Below the pieces are notes generated by a model, which saw only the letters and a list, made by a program, of their open reading frames with translations, did not search any database and had not been told where the DNA came from. DNA of 64,000 nt, from NCBI GenBank assembly GCA_039720395.1, contig CM077821.1:42902792-42966791 (forward strand), in the 5' to 3' direction. Origin of the DNA: Liquidambar formosana (Eukaryota > Streptophyta > Magnoliopsida > Saxifragales > Altingiaceae). The translations under genes were made by a program, and so were the position numbers. Each line of letters opens with the position of its first letter. Position 1 is the first letter of the stretch. Positions 49,801-61,976 of the stretch are shown one piece after another.

Positions 49801-52417
49801 GAATCTGTTAATTGACACCCTTATTTTTTATTTATTTTTTGATCAACAACAACAGAATCATATTATTAATGAGAGAGAAGAGTACAAAGGAGGACAAGAA
49901 GTCCGCCTAGAAAGAAAAGAAAACAAAAGGGAGGACAGGCTAACAGCAAACAGCCCTCCAATCCGACTTCAAAACAAAGAAGTATCCCTAAATTCCTTAG
50001 AAGAATGAGCCCAAAAGGAAGCCAAAAATGCACTTTATCCCATAACTCACACATAGAGGACTCCCTATTATAAAAAATCCTAGAATTCCTTTCAATCCAT
50101 AACACCCAAAAAACTGCCAGAAAAGCACACTTCCAAATAACCTTAGCCTTCTTGCTTCTTCCAAGGCCCCAAAAGTGGATGTGAAACATCCTCGAAACAC
50201 AATCCGGCATAACCCAAGACTCTTCCTCAAGGCTAAAAAGTTTTTGCCACAGCCCCGTAGCTATAGAGCAGTGAATAAATAGATGATCAATATCCTCCAT
50301 AGATCTTTTGCACAAAATACACCACTAGGGAAGTAAAAACAAAGAAGGCCTCCTCCTTTGAAGCATCCCATTGGTATTAATTCTCTTATGAACCACAGAC
50401 CATGCAAAAAATCTAACTTTGAGAGGCACATTCGACTTCCAAATCAAAGCAAAGGGGAGAAAGTAAGGAAAATCAGGACATTCAATCAACTTCTCAAAAC
50501 TTGCCAGAAAAAAGGCCCGAAGGATTAGCAAGCCAGATCCTCCTATCAGGGATGAACTCTCTCGAGGAAAAACCTTCTAAATGAGCCAATAAAGACACCA
50601 ACTCACAACATTCCCTATCATTGAGATCTCGGAAAAATTTGAAATCCCAACTAAGAGAAGGGGAGAAAGAAGAAACTTTAGAAGAAATAGAGGCATTATG
50701 TGCCTAAGACATTCTATACAGACGGGGAAAGGAGAGACAAAAAGGAATATCCTCAGACCAAATATCCTCCCAAAACCAGACCAATCCCCCATTACCCACA
50801 GATAAGGAAGTGAAAGCCACAAGGCCCTCCCATCCCTGAGAAATAAATTTCCAAGGGCACCTAGCTGAAGTCCTGGAATTTGCCAAAGTAACCCATCCAT
50901 TGTTCTGCAATCCATACTTACTTTTAATAACAGAATGCCATAAAGAATCACTCTCTAGGGGAAATTGCCAAAGCCATTTAGCTGTCAAAGCAACATTCCT
51001 CTTCTAAATATTCCCCAAAACTAAGCTCCCTTGTTTTCTAGATCTAGACACAATATCCCAACTAACTAAGTGGTCTCTCCTACCCTCTCCACTGCCCTCC
51101 CACAGAAAATCCCTCATAAACTACACCCTTATTTCTTGTTTCAGTCTTTGCATGATTACTCTTGCTAGTTGAGTTATTCCTAGTTCATCGGTAATGAATC
51201 TACAATTCAAAGTCTGGTCAAAATCATATCAGCCATTCCATATTAATGTATCATTAAGTTGAATCTACATTTCAAAGTCTAGTCAAAATCAGATCAGCCA
51301 TTCCATATTAATGTATCATTAAGTTTGAGACTATGTTCTTACTTGTAAAATTAAAGTACACAGTGTCATCGAATGTTGAGATGCCACTCACAAAATTATA
51401 TTATAATATAATAATCTTGTTTAAATGCATTGGACTTTTCGCAAGTTTTAAATTTGTTTTAGATTTTTGTTATTTATGGCATTTCTAAATCTTAAGCATG
51501 TATACTTATATATGCACCGTACACCCTTCTAACATTTCTAAATCTCAAGCATACACTTATATATGTACCACCGATTTGATTCAACCGTTAAAGATGCATA
51601 TGCACAAAGCACATGTAGTATTTGGTTAATTCCTGGCATTTTGCTTTATGTTGAGGGGAATGATGTGCAACACCTTCTCCTTAAGTGTAGATAACAGTTA
51701 AATACACTCCATTCTTTCTAATGTACATGTTGCAGGTACAAATCCAATGATTACTATCTCAAGGAACTAATTGAGGAGTGGTGTGAAGGAGTACTACAAG
51801 ATAACACTCAGAACCAAGGTCAGTCCAGTCCTTGCAACAAAACGGACTTCAGGAGACCTCAAAGTCTGCTTCTGGAAAAAGTTGCAGTACACTTGCAAAA
51901 GAGTATTGCCAAAAGCCTAGCAATTGACCTACAGGGCCTTACAAAGGTATAATTAATATCAGCAAGTAAGACACAGAAGTAGTTTTTTTTTTTTTCTTTT
52001 CCTGGTGAAGTAAGATATGAAAGCATTCTTGGCATAGTTGCAATTTATATTGGTTCCAACCAAGATTAAACCTATGGCTATCATCATGGTTCTGATATAG
52101 ACTTTGCAGCTTCCTCTTTATTTTTTTGTTTGGCTGTTTGTTTGTCTTCTTTTGGATTAAGGAAAAATAAAAATACTACCATTCTTTTCTAGCTTTATGT
52201 CATCAAAGGTTCTGTACTATGTGTTGACAGGTTGAAGCTCGAATTGTTGTTCTTGCAGTTTTGCGAATGATAAAAGAGAACTATACTTTAGGTATGTATA
52301 GTAGTTAAGCTTAAGATGCTTAAATGAAATGATGTGTCCCAGTTAACTATATGTGTATAATCCACACCATAAGTTCATAAACACGTATCATGTATGTATA
52401 TACAGGGTGATGCATGC

Positions 52418-52501
<84 letters not shown>

Positions 52502-52923
52502 ACAACACAGACAACAACATTTTTATCATATACAATCGATTTATCATATCAATGTTTGAGTGTTTAATGGTTGCAGGGCATCCCATAAAAGATGACATGC
52601 TGATCATCTTAGGATTTAGAAAAGTAGATGCAGGTCCCTCCAAACACGAATCCCTGGTGAAAGATGCAATAATCAAACTTTTACAGGACGAGCTTGGGCT
52701 TGAGGTTCTTTTTGTAGGACCTAGACTTGCACTTGATAAAAAGATTGAATTGGAAAGCAAATTTGATTCTGATTCAAACTTGGAAGAAACAATAGGAAGA
52801 AAAGGGTTACCCACAGATTTGAAAACTTCCACCAGGAGACCTGCAGTTCTACAAAGATTAAAGGTGACAAGGAAATCATTGCATCATTGGTTGCAGAGTA
52901 GAGTAGGTGCCATTAGATGGTGA
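42798..52923 (+). CDS. PPR protein like Arabidopsis At5g02830, 12 exons, frameshift in exon 1
   Basis: Exons: 42798-43357, 44186-44273, 45744-45948, 46074-46181, 46842-47006, 47173-47766, 48685-48750, 48882-48962, 49344-49441, 51736-51946, 52231-52291, 52577-52923. All phases agree once one base of a C6 run (43016-43021) is discounted, giving about 860 residues. The N-terminus (MRDLVILNSSTVIPP, His/Pro-rich) is a likely organelle targeting peptide. Then come PPR-type helical repeats, for example TYNIMMKACGTDYYRAKALM and VAYTTAIKVCVESKNLKLAF. The C-terminal part resembles an SMR domain but reads AIDLQGL where SMR has DLHGL, and ends LKVTRKSLHHWLQ. PPR proteins bind organelle RNA; this one's target is unknown. 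Many introns are unusual for a PPR gene but fit this subgroup. Intron 9 holds an antisense LINE. Confidence 0.93.
43862..43891. repeat. (ATGT)n microsatellite in PPR intron 1
   Basis: About seven ATGT units in a row; a (TA)n tract also lies at 43531-43549 in the same intron. Confidence 0.9.
46634..46652. repeat. C19 homopolymer in PPR intron 4
   Basis: About 19 consecutive C between AT-rich flanks. Confidence 0.9.
49827..51122 (-). mobile_element. 5'-truncated LINE in PPR intron 9, antisense
   Basis: Minus-strand ORF pieces encode the end of a non-LTR reverse transcriptase protein: TAKWLWQFPLESDSLWHSVI, then WFWEDIWSEDIPF (50704-50988). The zf-RVT-type segment follows: WKSNVPLKVRFFAWSVVHKR (50325-50531) and CKRSMEDIDHLFIHCSIATG (49866-50315), with WIERNSRIF. 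Frames shift between pieces, so it is dead. The T-rich start at 49827 is the complement of the poly(A) tail. A 12-bp direct repeat (ACACCCTTATTT) flanks it at 49815-49826 and 51123-51134. Only the last 1.3 kb of an element that is normally several kb is present, as expected from incomplete reverse transcription. Confidence 0.88.
51196..51325. repeat. Two-copy 65-bp tandem duplication in PPR intron 9
   Basis: GAATCTACAATTCAAAGTCT at 51196 recurs at 51261 with single-base changes, followed in both copies by CAGCCATTCCATATTAATGT. A weaker duplication (ATTTCTAAATCT(T/C)AAGCAT) follows at about 51481-51560. Confidence 0.85.
52422..52494. repeat. (CT)n(CA)n compound microsatellite
   Basis: About 18 CT units run straight into about 19 CA units, in the last PPR intron between exons 11 and 12. 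Confidence 0.95.
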
Positions 52924-53472
52924 TCATTTTGTATATATGATAGCCAAATTTTGTTGATGACTATTTACACGCTTTTACATTTTATGATTATTATTGTTTA
53001 TATTGCTTCAAAAGCAAAATAAGTCACTACTTGATGCCAAATGTAATCTGTACCATCATTTGTAATTTGCAAATTGTAGAATAAAAATAGCTGTTCTTCT
53101 CATTTCTTCTTTTTGCTTATTCATCTGTTTTCCTATTCTTTGCCACCAAATTGATTTAAGTTCTATGTGTGTGTGTGTGCATGTTTTCCTCCTATGGTTG
53201 CAATGGGCGCAAGAGCACCGAAGCAATATTTCCTCTATGTTTCTAATAGATTTGAGAATGATGTAACTTGCGGAAAAACATTCACAAAGACTCAGTTGGA
53301 ACAGAGGGATTCATGAAGGTTCATTGGAAATCAAAACAATTCTATCATTAATGAAGTAAAAAGATACATGAAAATTTCAGCATTAGTAAAAAACTTCCCA
53401 CTTCCCATACCCAAAGGTAAACATGAAAACACAAGTGTAATGATATAACAATGCTCTCATGTTTAAGCCCAC

Positions 53473-54739
53473 TCACAGCCAATCCTTCTGCTGCAGCTTC
53501 AGTGGCAAATAAACCTCGGACAAGTACTGGAAACCAAACGTGCTCAAAGCCTGAATTTCCGCCTTCTGCTTTGTCTTCACCATTAAATTCAGCTCCTCGA
53601 CCCACCCCGGATTCTTCTTCACAAAATCCTCCTCCAACAGATCCTTCCCTGTCTTAATATCCTGCTCAGTCATTGGCAACCTACACTGCTCCGGTATCTT
53701 ATACTTGTCCAAATCGCTCGGCCTAATCCCCAACCACTTTATATCCGGTGTTGTCAAATTCGCACTGTCATACGACATATTCTTCGACCCACACCCATAA
53801 ACTGATAATATCTTCAACCCATATGGATCACTATCCACAAGTGCCAAAACTGGAAGCTTCAACTCCATCTTCATCTTCCTCAAGAACAACCTCGTCGCCA
53901 CATCCGGTTGCCCCTTTGCCGTCACAATGATACACGGAAACCGATTGTAAAACCTATCCTCTGCCAACCTAATATAAGCAGCATCCTTCTCCACAAGAAG
54001 TATAAACAATGCATCACTCTCCATATCCCCAACCCTATCAATATTCGGCGGAATGGCCTTTCCGCCCATACCCATTTTCGTACAATCAATCATATCACCA
54101 TTATCGCTAAATATAAGCCGACCCACAACCACCCCTTTCTCCGCCGCAATCACATTAAGGCTCGACCGAGTACACCCAAGCATACAGGAAACATCGTCGA
54201 GAACAGAGTCCGACTGGGTTTGGTCTTGGAAGAGCTTGACGTCGGTGTAGAAGAGGTCTCGCTTGGTGACGTGGATGTTCTTGAGGCATAACTGGTGGAT
54301 GAGCTGGAGTATACGGGTGGTGATGGCGGTTTTAGCGGACGGTGGAGTTGTGTGCATAGGGGCGGACGGATGATTTGTCTTTGAGGACGATGCGGTCGAG
54401 CTCGGGGACGTAGAGCTGGTTGGAAGAGGCGCGGGAGGGGACGCTGAAGGAGAAGCCTTGGCCGGCGAGGATGGAGTGGGTGATTTGGAGGACGAGGCGT
54501 TCGATGGTTTCTTGGACGGAGGAGAGAGAGAGGTCGGTGACTTCGCGGCAGGCGGTGGAGAGGTTGAGGTCGGAGAGGGTTAGGGATTTGGAGGAGGAGG
54601 AGGCGGCGGCGGAGGTGGATTTGGCGAGGTCTGTGAGGAGTTCGAGGATGGCTTCGTCGGGCTTGAGGCGGTTCTTGAATGGGGCGGTGTTGTCAGGTTC
54701 GCCGTCGTCCGCTCGACGGCGTTTCTTCTTGTCGGCCAT
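53473..54739 (-). CDS. SPO11-3 (RHL2/BIN5): DNA topoisomerase VI subunit A (SPO11-3), frameshifted
   Basis: Single exon, about 421 residues once one extra base is discounted, matching the family length (about 427 in Arabidopsis, from memory). Topo VI is an A2B2 type II enzyme; in plants it works in the nucleus in endoreduplication and cell expansion. The N-terminal part (54739 down to about 54335) has the basic start MADKKKRRR and ends [18 protein letters not shown]. The catalytic tyrosine lies in KRDLFYTD (about residue 164), and the Toprim acidic residues in [10 protein letters not shown] and ALVDSDPYG. The C-terminus is [15 protein letters not shown]. At 54334 an extra A on the plus strand (T in the coding strand) turns the expected VR-KTAITTR into VR-stop. 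Everything after is open and highly conserved, so the shift is either very recent or a sequence error. It is tail-to-tail with the PPR gene, 549 bases apart. Confidence 0.95.
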
Positions 54740-54760
54740 CGCGAGAAAGTGGCGGGAAGT
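54740..54760 (-). promoter_or_regulatory. Possible E2F site just upstream of TOP6A start
   Basis: On the coding strand, TTCCCGCC (complement of GGCGGGAA at 54751-54758) lies about 12 bases before the ATG. It matches the core of the E2F consensus (TTTCCCGC). E2F control would suit an endoreduplication gene, but this is a short match inside a probable leader. Confidence 0.3.
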
Positions 54761-56060
54761 GAGTAAAATTTTTGTGCTTGGTGGACTGGGTTAGGGCTTT
54801 CGTGATTTTGAGCTCGGAGAGGGCTAGCTAATGGAGTCAGATCCCGTGCTTGGAGCCATTCGCATGAACTCTCCTCCTCTTCTTTTCATTTTTTCCTAAA
54901 AAAAGAAAAAACGAAAAAACCGTTTCAGGCACTTAATTCAAGATAAGTGCCCGATCAATTTCATTAATATTGAGAAATTATCTTACTGACAAAAACAGGG
55001 AAAATAACAACTCTTTTGCATCAAATTATCTAAACTCTAAAGCGGCTAAAATATATTTAAATGAGTCCATACGGATTGGTCCATGGACAAAAAATCTCAG
55101 TCAAACATTATTAACGTTCGTCCACTCGTTTGAATAAATCAAATGACATTTTTTCTTCTGGTTTTTTTGTAATGAAATTTTTGTATCTTCTCTTCAATTA
55201 TGGAAGGTGTGTCTCGAAATTTGTATAATATTTTTTATAGTACACGTCAATTGATAGGAATGATGAAAAAATAAAAAAAAAAAGATAAGAGAGATTCATC
55301 TATTTTTAAAGAAATCTTCTTCGTTTGGTAAGCAAAGAGAATGAAAATAAAGGAAATTAAATTATATTATTTCCACCGTTTTACCCTTACAAAGAAAAAT
55401 GAAAAGAAAAGGGTATTTTTGTTGCAACAAGTAACACGCATCCTTTCCTTCCGCTGTTCATCGCTACTTTTACCTTCCCTCCATTAAAAGCTTACCCTTA
55501 CACCTGCAAGGGAGTCATCAAAATAGCCCCCTTTTTTTTTTTAGCTTGCACTATCATGAAAAAAAAAAAAAAAAAGAAAGAAAAGGAAAAAAGAAAAAAA
55601 GAAAAACCAATGTATATTGGGTTGCTCCAATTGCACACAAATAAATTATTAAAATGACTATAATACAATTATGGGCAGGGCAGTATAAGTTGTAGACTTA
55701 TGGCTAGAATCACCTCTATAGTTCTATCAGTTAAATTTCAGGGTTATGGCCTGTTGCCCATTGAGACAAAAGTCCAAATGCTCTATATTTGAATAGTTAA
55801 ATACAATAATTGTCAAACAGCAATAATCCCCTGAGGTGGATACATTTTTTCCCTTTTACTATTTCTAACCCTTAGCCTTAGCCCTAGCCCATAGGCTAGG
55901 AACCCAAATCTTTAGGCTACTTCCATGTCTTGATGACTTGAACCTTGGATCTCCTCCCAAAAAGGAGGCAGCCAAATATCAGTAGACCACAAACCATTGG
56001 AATCTTGTACAAGGTTGGACAAATAAGGGTCAAAGGTGAAAACACACCTCATTTGTTTCT
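54761..56060. other. Intergenic gap between TOP6A and AAED1
   Basis: AT-rich sequence with A runs (55558-55606) and no gene I can support. It contains the TOP6A promoter and the AAED1 3' flank. Confidence 0.5.
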
Positions 56061-59000
56061 TTATGAGCAACATGCTTTCAAAATATCTTCAATATCTGGA
56101 TCATCCCCAGCTTCTTTGTCCTATTCAAATCAACAAATTTATGATGATAATTTAGGAAGATGGCAACATGACCCTAGTATTATAATACATAAGCTTGGAG
56201 TGTAAGATGGAGTACAAAATAAAATAGAAGCTACACATAAAAAATAGAAATGAGAATATTTATAGTCTGTCACTCTATTGATACTTTAAAACCGGCTTTA
56301 TTTTGGAGTAGTGTTATTTTTTCAGAGTAGTGTTATGAAAAGCATATACCATCATAACACGCTCCGAAAAACGAAATGGAATAGTTTCATTGCCATGAGG
56401 GGTCCAAACATTTCCTAAGTTTCTAATTTCTAGCAAGTCAACATCCTTGCAGTACAAAATTAATCATTAATACATGCTATGTAACGCTTACTGCAGAGTT
56501 TTAGCTTCAAAAACACAAAATGAGAAAGAGAAGGGGAAAAGGAGGACTAACCTTGTGGATATACGAGATGTTACTTTTTCCAGGACCCGCTACAATTATT
56601 CCACCTTGTTGCCTGAGAAGAATAAGAAATTATCTTTAGCTTCATTACTTGCCCTCGTTTTGGGTAATGCTAAAACATACTACAAAGGACAAGACTCCCT
56701 CAAAAGAAATAGGTGTATCAATTATGACTTAAAAACTGCAGGTACAACAAAGAACCTGTGCTACATCTGTGAAAATTTATAAATTTTAGCCCATAAAATA
56801 GGGAAGGCTTTTTGTTTTTTTGTTTTTTTTTTTTTTGGTGGGGTAGGTGAAATAAGAAAGGTTTGTTGCAAGATTTCCTTGTCTGCTTGGGGAAACAATT
56901 AATGATGATAAATTGAATTGTTCAAGGAAACACCCTGAAGCAGCCAAAATAGCTTTGGCAGTAGCCCTTACCAAACTGAGATCACAGAATATGTCAATGG
57001 TTAAGTTCTTCTTGTTTGTCCGAGGGGAGCATGCATCAGTCTTTAACTCAAGTTAAATCACATTTTAAGTACCAACAGCTTGTTATTAATGTGATAACAT
57101 TTATTCACTCATTGAATACCATTTCGTGTTATATGTTCAAGTATTACCAAAGTTCTATTCATCATTAGTAGTTAAAAGTAGATATCTTGTAAATTCAATA
57201 CAAGGATAATTCTCCAGTGGTAAGAGAACACTTCTGCATCTGAAGTTTTATTCCAGAAGGGGATGACTTGGGAATCTCATCACAATATGCTTATACATAG
57301 TACTTCTCATAAGATGGGTCACATACCAGCCTCCTTTGTTCACAGTATCCCTTTCAAAGGAAAGCTCCCAGTCTTGTCTGTAACCTTCCATGTATGACTG
57401 TATCATCTTCAAACCTGCCTATAATGTTGTGGAAGTAACTAAAATGAGTACTCCTATGTGCATTTCTTCATAAATAAATAAAAATACTCATACGCGCAGT
57501 TACGAAATGCCAAAATTCTGTGATCATCACACCGTATAAACCACTAGTATTTGTATGTGTGGACGTAGACATCGAGCCCAATCATAAAAACAAATATTTT
57601 TACATACCCCGGGAGTGAATGTGGTTAGTACACCAGAAACAAATCTCAACAGCCTCATATGATGAGTGGCTAGGATCTGCATACACTTCTGAGACAAAAA
57701 GGACAAAACTCTGTTAATGGGTCACAATAAGGTTAAGAGAACAGATAATACGGTACAAAGAAGCCCATTGGCAACAACTTTATGTAATCATTTGCTATGA
57801 CTGAAATCCAGAAACAAAATAGAGTTCAAACCCATGGGTACAGTAATTGATTACTGCTTCTTGGAGGCAATAAAACCTTTTGTTTTGGTTATTAAACTAG
57901 TTTGAGTCTGCAGCCTTAAGGTTCTGATGTAGAGCTAAAAATCTAGGACCAAGCTATAAGGCAGGCCCTAAAGACATTAAACCCATGCATCACACTAGGG
58001 GTTACCCATTTCCTTATTATATGTGTTGCCACTTAAACTTGGTCCTATGAAAAATCCATGGTAGACCATCAGTCATTGTACCAGCGTCACAGCGGAAACT
58101 TACCTAAATTGTAATGATGGCTGCTATCCATCATAGAAACTTAAAGAAATTAATTCCGCTACCACTACTATTCTTATTATTAACAGTGTGATCATTACCA
58201 TCTGCAATTTGTCATCCAAAATAAGTACGAAAATAGAAGATTTCGGTCAAAACTGCAACTAGTGTTAACAGTGCCACATAGGCATCCAGTGGTGGCTACA
58301 TAAGACACTGTATTATTCCAATCAGGTTACCATTGGATAGAAAAAATAAATCCTGTGCTCAAATAATTAATAATATATTCCATGCATTGGCATAACTAAT
58401 GAACAGATGAATACCAATAAATTCCCCCTCCCCCCTCAAAAAATGCATGACAGTTGGGCAGCAAAATTATTAACTACTACCCATAGACAGTTAAGCATTC
58501 CAATTTAAAGTCTTGAACCACTGATATTTTATACTTCAGATGTTACTAGATATCTTTCAGAGACATACCTCCTTTGAATTTTGTTTGCTCAGAGAATGCT
58601 TTAGCCTACATCAAATCACTAATAATAGTTATAATAAAGATCCAACCTGTTTACATAATGCAGAAAACGGATAGAATTTTAAGAGTATGTTTTCAAAAAC
58701 TGATATCAAGAAAGTAGCAAATTCAGAGCTACATGTTTGGCAAGTCTATAATGAGTACAACAAATTTAAATTAAAAAGACAAGGCATTAAAGAAAAGTGC
58801 TCTAGCAAGCCCAACTTTGATGGAAACACTTGAATGACAAACGTTCATTAACATGCGAAAAATATCTAAAGCACACCTAATCCACAGATGGTAGATGGAA
58901 TGCAAGGGAGAAACTTAACAAATTCAGGTGCATCCTATGATCCTATGACCAAATAGATAATTCTTCAAGTAAGCAGATAAACTTGTGCAAGTATCTATTG

Positions 59001-61137
59001 ACAGCTTAACATGAGAAACATTGTAAGGAAATACCTGATCAACACTACCTGGTCCAATCAATACAAGTGCCACACCAGATGCATCCATCCTATCCTGTCA
59101 AACAGAACCAAAAAATTATATTAGGAATAAAAATGTGAAAAGAGTTGGTTGCCATATTAATTATTTGAGAGCAATATATTACAAAGTAGATAAATAATGT
59201 TCCTCCACTATGAATCTCCCAAAGCTTAGCACACTCAATACACATATGTTCGTGTTCAATCTTGATGAAAATGTAAATCATCCCCTCTTTTATAGGGGCA
59301 GGGTGGGGTGGGTGCGGTGCAAAGTTCAAGCCATGGGGTGACATATGTGGGAATGGTCATTGTAACACCTAACCGAAGGACCAAAAATAAAATTATAACA
59401 CAGGACAGAGAGAGAGAGAGAGAGAGAGGTAACAGGTTTTGAATGTTGAATTTAGTGCAAGTAATTTAACTGGTAAAACAAAGGTCTGCAATCTGCCAGA
59501 AGTAACATTAACACCCTACAAAAAGAATGGGAATTGTACATCCAACCCAAAAATTGGAAAGGGAATTCTTAGTGACAATGAATAACAGAGAACATGATTC
59601 ATAACAAAAACTTGTTTGTGGTCAATATAACAAAAACTTGTTATATTCCAGGCTACATATAACATAAAAAGCAAGAAATAGACATAGGGCATGGAATTCC
59701 CACAGTAAAGGGCATGGAATGCCCACAGTCAAGGCTCACAAATAATATTCCTAGCTAACAACTTCAACTTCTACCAGAGAAGAAACGATCATTCGTGTAT
59801 GATAAATGGATCCCACAAAGACATTCTTTGATATTATCATTTATTCTTAAACTTATTGAAAGTCTTTCAGACCCTTTTTTTTAATTATTATTTGTATTTA
59901 TACAAACAAACAAGATGCCACCTAGTGCATGGGTACCTTCTTAGAGGCAAGATAATCAGCCCGTTTCCGGCAAAGGACACATCTGCAAAAAAGGACAAAA
60001 AAAAGTACATATAGAGGGAAAATAATGGTTGTTATACAGAGCTTATAAAGAACAGGGTGCGTCCAAAAGCTTTAATCAACTAAACTTTATGTCAAATAAG
60101 GTTTGGCAATCTAAAAGAAATTCACCCAAAATGGCGAGCGAATGCAACAACAGCTTTCCTGTCTTTCCACAAATCAGAAATTGGAATCCCATTTCCATTC
60201 AAATCAAACACTTCCACTCTGTCCAATAAGTTCATGGTATCTTCACTCATCACAGAAGACTCGATACCTGTTCACATCAACGAGTTCAATAATCGATAGA
60301 CTTTAAAGCAGTGCACAATTTCCCAAAAAAAATGGAAAAAACCCATGTTATAAATCTCGATTATGCTCCATTTAGCTACTGAGAAACTGTAGGAAAAAAA
60401 AAGAAATCAAAATTTTTAAATAACAATTTTGTGACTGGCGAAAAAAATGAACTTTCCTCTTAATTCGTAACTGAGACTAATACAACTATAACTGCTAGTT
60501 GAGTTGAGTTTTCCATTCCTGTTTGGTCGTGGATTCTGATAAATAAATTATAAAAAAAAAAAAAAAAAAAGCAGCTAGGGGATGTGTTCTCGAAAACTGT
60601 TTTCTGGAAATTTTTCTTAAAAACAGCTTATTTTCAATTGGGAACAGTTTTCAGAGTACACAGCCAAATAGGCAACGCTTCCCATATCATTTTTGCCCGA
60701 AATTTTGCTTTATAAGTTCTATTTTGCTTTACAGGTTCCATTCAACTGAACTTTACCCTGTAATACTATTTGAACCAGTTGAATCGGGGTAAAAAAAAAC
60801 CATAGAATACATATGGAACAGACAATATCTTGTTTTGTTTCCCTTTCCTCCGTTTTCTCGGCAATCAAACGGATGTTTAGGGAATAGAAATCCAAAAAAA
60901 AAAAAAAAAAAGATTAAAAAGATAACTTGCCGGGAGAGCTGGAGATTGCACAGACTGTGACGCGGCTTTGCCGTGGTGAAAACTCGATCGTTTTGCCGCA
61001 TTCCTCCGTGACGGGGAGAGAATACGAGATTTCTCGTTTAGTAATGTTTTCGAGAATACAGGAATTGAAGTGGTATCGTTCTTTCCATTGGATCGAAGGG
61101 TTTTGGAAAATAGCGTTGATGAGAGAGAAACCGCCAT
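56061..61137 (-). CDS. AAED1-type thioredoxin-like plastid protein, 9 exons, two frameshifts
   Basis: Exons on the minus strand: 60927-61137, 60126-60268, 59937-59982, 59035-59094, 58569-58605, 57608-57688, 57327-57418, 56552-56612, 56061-56120. With two extra bases discounted, all phases fit and give about 262 residues. Exon 1 is a Ser/Arg-rich plastid transit peptide (MAVSLSSTLFSKTLRSNGK). The fold follows: NLLDRVEVFDLNGNGIPISD, WKDRKAVVAFARHFG, then CVLC (the redox CxxC), SGVALVLIGPGSVDQ, QTKFKGEVYADPSHSSYEA, YMEGYRQDWELSFERDTV, GGIIVAGPGKSNISYIHK, and DKEAGDDPDIEDILKACC. The family is AhpC/TSA-related (Arabidopsis At2g37240, recalled), a probable stromal peroxiredoxin-like protein of unknown substrate. 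Frame errors are near 60240 (SEDT region) and 57650 (after SSYEA). Confidence 0.9.
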
Positions 61138-61357
61138 GGATGCTCAGAGTCAGATGGAGCAAAAAGCGAGCTTGTGGCTACGGTTGTGACCGTTGGTGTA
61201 TTGCTCGAATGATTGGCGCAAAAGGTTGGTTATGTGGGGAGGCAAGTTACACGTGGCACACATACGTGAGATGACTTCTACAAAAAAATTTATGAGTGAA
61301 AATTGTAATGAAATTGAACTTGATAAGAAAGATGTGTTATCATTTTATGATTATTCA

Positions 61358-61500
61358 GAATAATTTGAGAATTTGGAAAATTATTTGAGAATTGTTTGTA
61401 ATATTCGGATTAGTTGGGAATAATTTGAGAATTTGAAAAATTATTTGAGAATTATTCGTACTATTCAAATTAGTCGGGAATAATTCAAAAATTATTAAAA
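61358..61500. repeat. 60-bp tandem repeat, about 2.4 copies
   Basis: GAATAATTTGAGAATTTG at 61358 and 61418, and a decayed GAATAATTCAAAAATT at 61478, are spaced exactly 60 bases apart with matching intervening sequence (AAATTATTTGAGAATT). It lies 220 bases upstream of the AAED1 start codon. Confidence 0.85.
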
Positions 61501-61976
61501 TAAGTGGTATAAATTCAGATATCTTAATTAAAAATCCAAGATAAATTTGAAAATTTTAAGAATATTTCAATAATATTGTTACTATGTCAATAGCCTAAAA
61601 ATCACGAACATCGACATGCAACACAACTATGATGACATGGGCATACTAACAAAGTAAATAAAAAATAAAATATAAGATATGACATAGTAGAGATATGAAA
61701 TTGATAAATATACATTTTAAATATATAAATTGATAATATCACATTACATGACAATAATCATTTGAATAATTTTTGGAGGCTTTAGTGGAATTATTTAATG
61801 ATAAGATAAGACAAAAAAGAAGAGAATAAAGAAAAAGGATGGGAAGAAAGAGGTACTGTGTCAAAAAAATTTCATGTCTTATACTTGACCGACACTAGTA
61901 TGACACATCTAAAATTGTGGGGAATGATTATCTCCCCCTCCCCCACCCAAAAATTTTTTTTTTCTTTTTTATCAAA

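Noticed and set aside
52414..52576. N-terminal Ser/Leu/Thr/His-rich part of the ORF that contains the last PPR exon
   Set aside because: It is the (CT)n(CA)n microsatellite read through; the true exon starts at 52577 after a TTGCAG acceptor in the right phase.
60230..60268. Alternative splice model for AAED1 exon 2 (GAAG|AATACC acceptor with a GC donor) that avoids a frameshift
   Set aside because: It would discard the VMSED segment, which is conserved in the family and in frame with exon 1 once a single T is removed; kept only as a less likely alternative.
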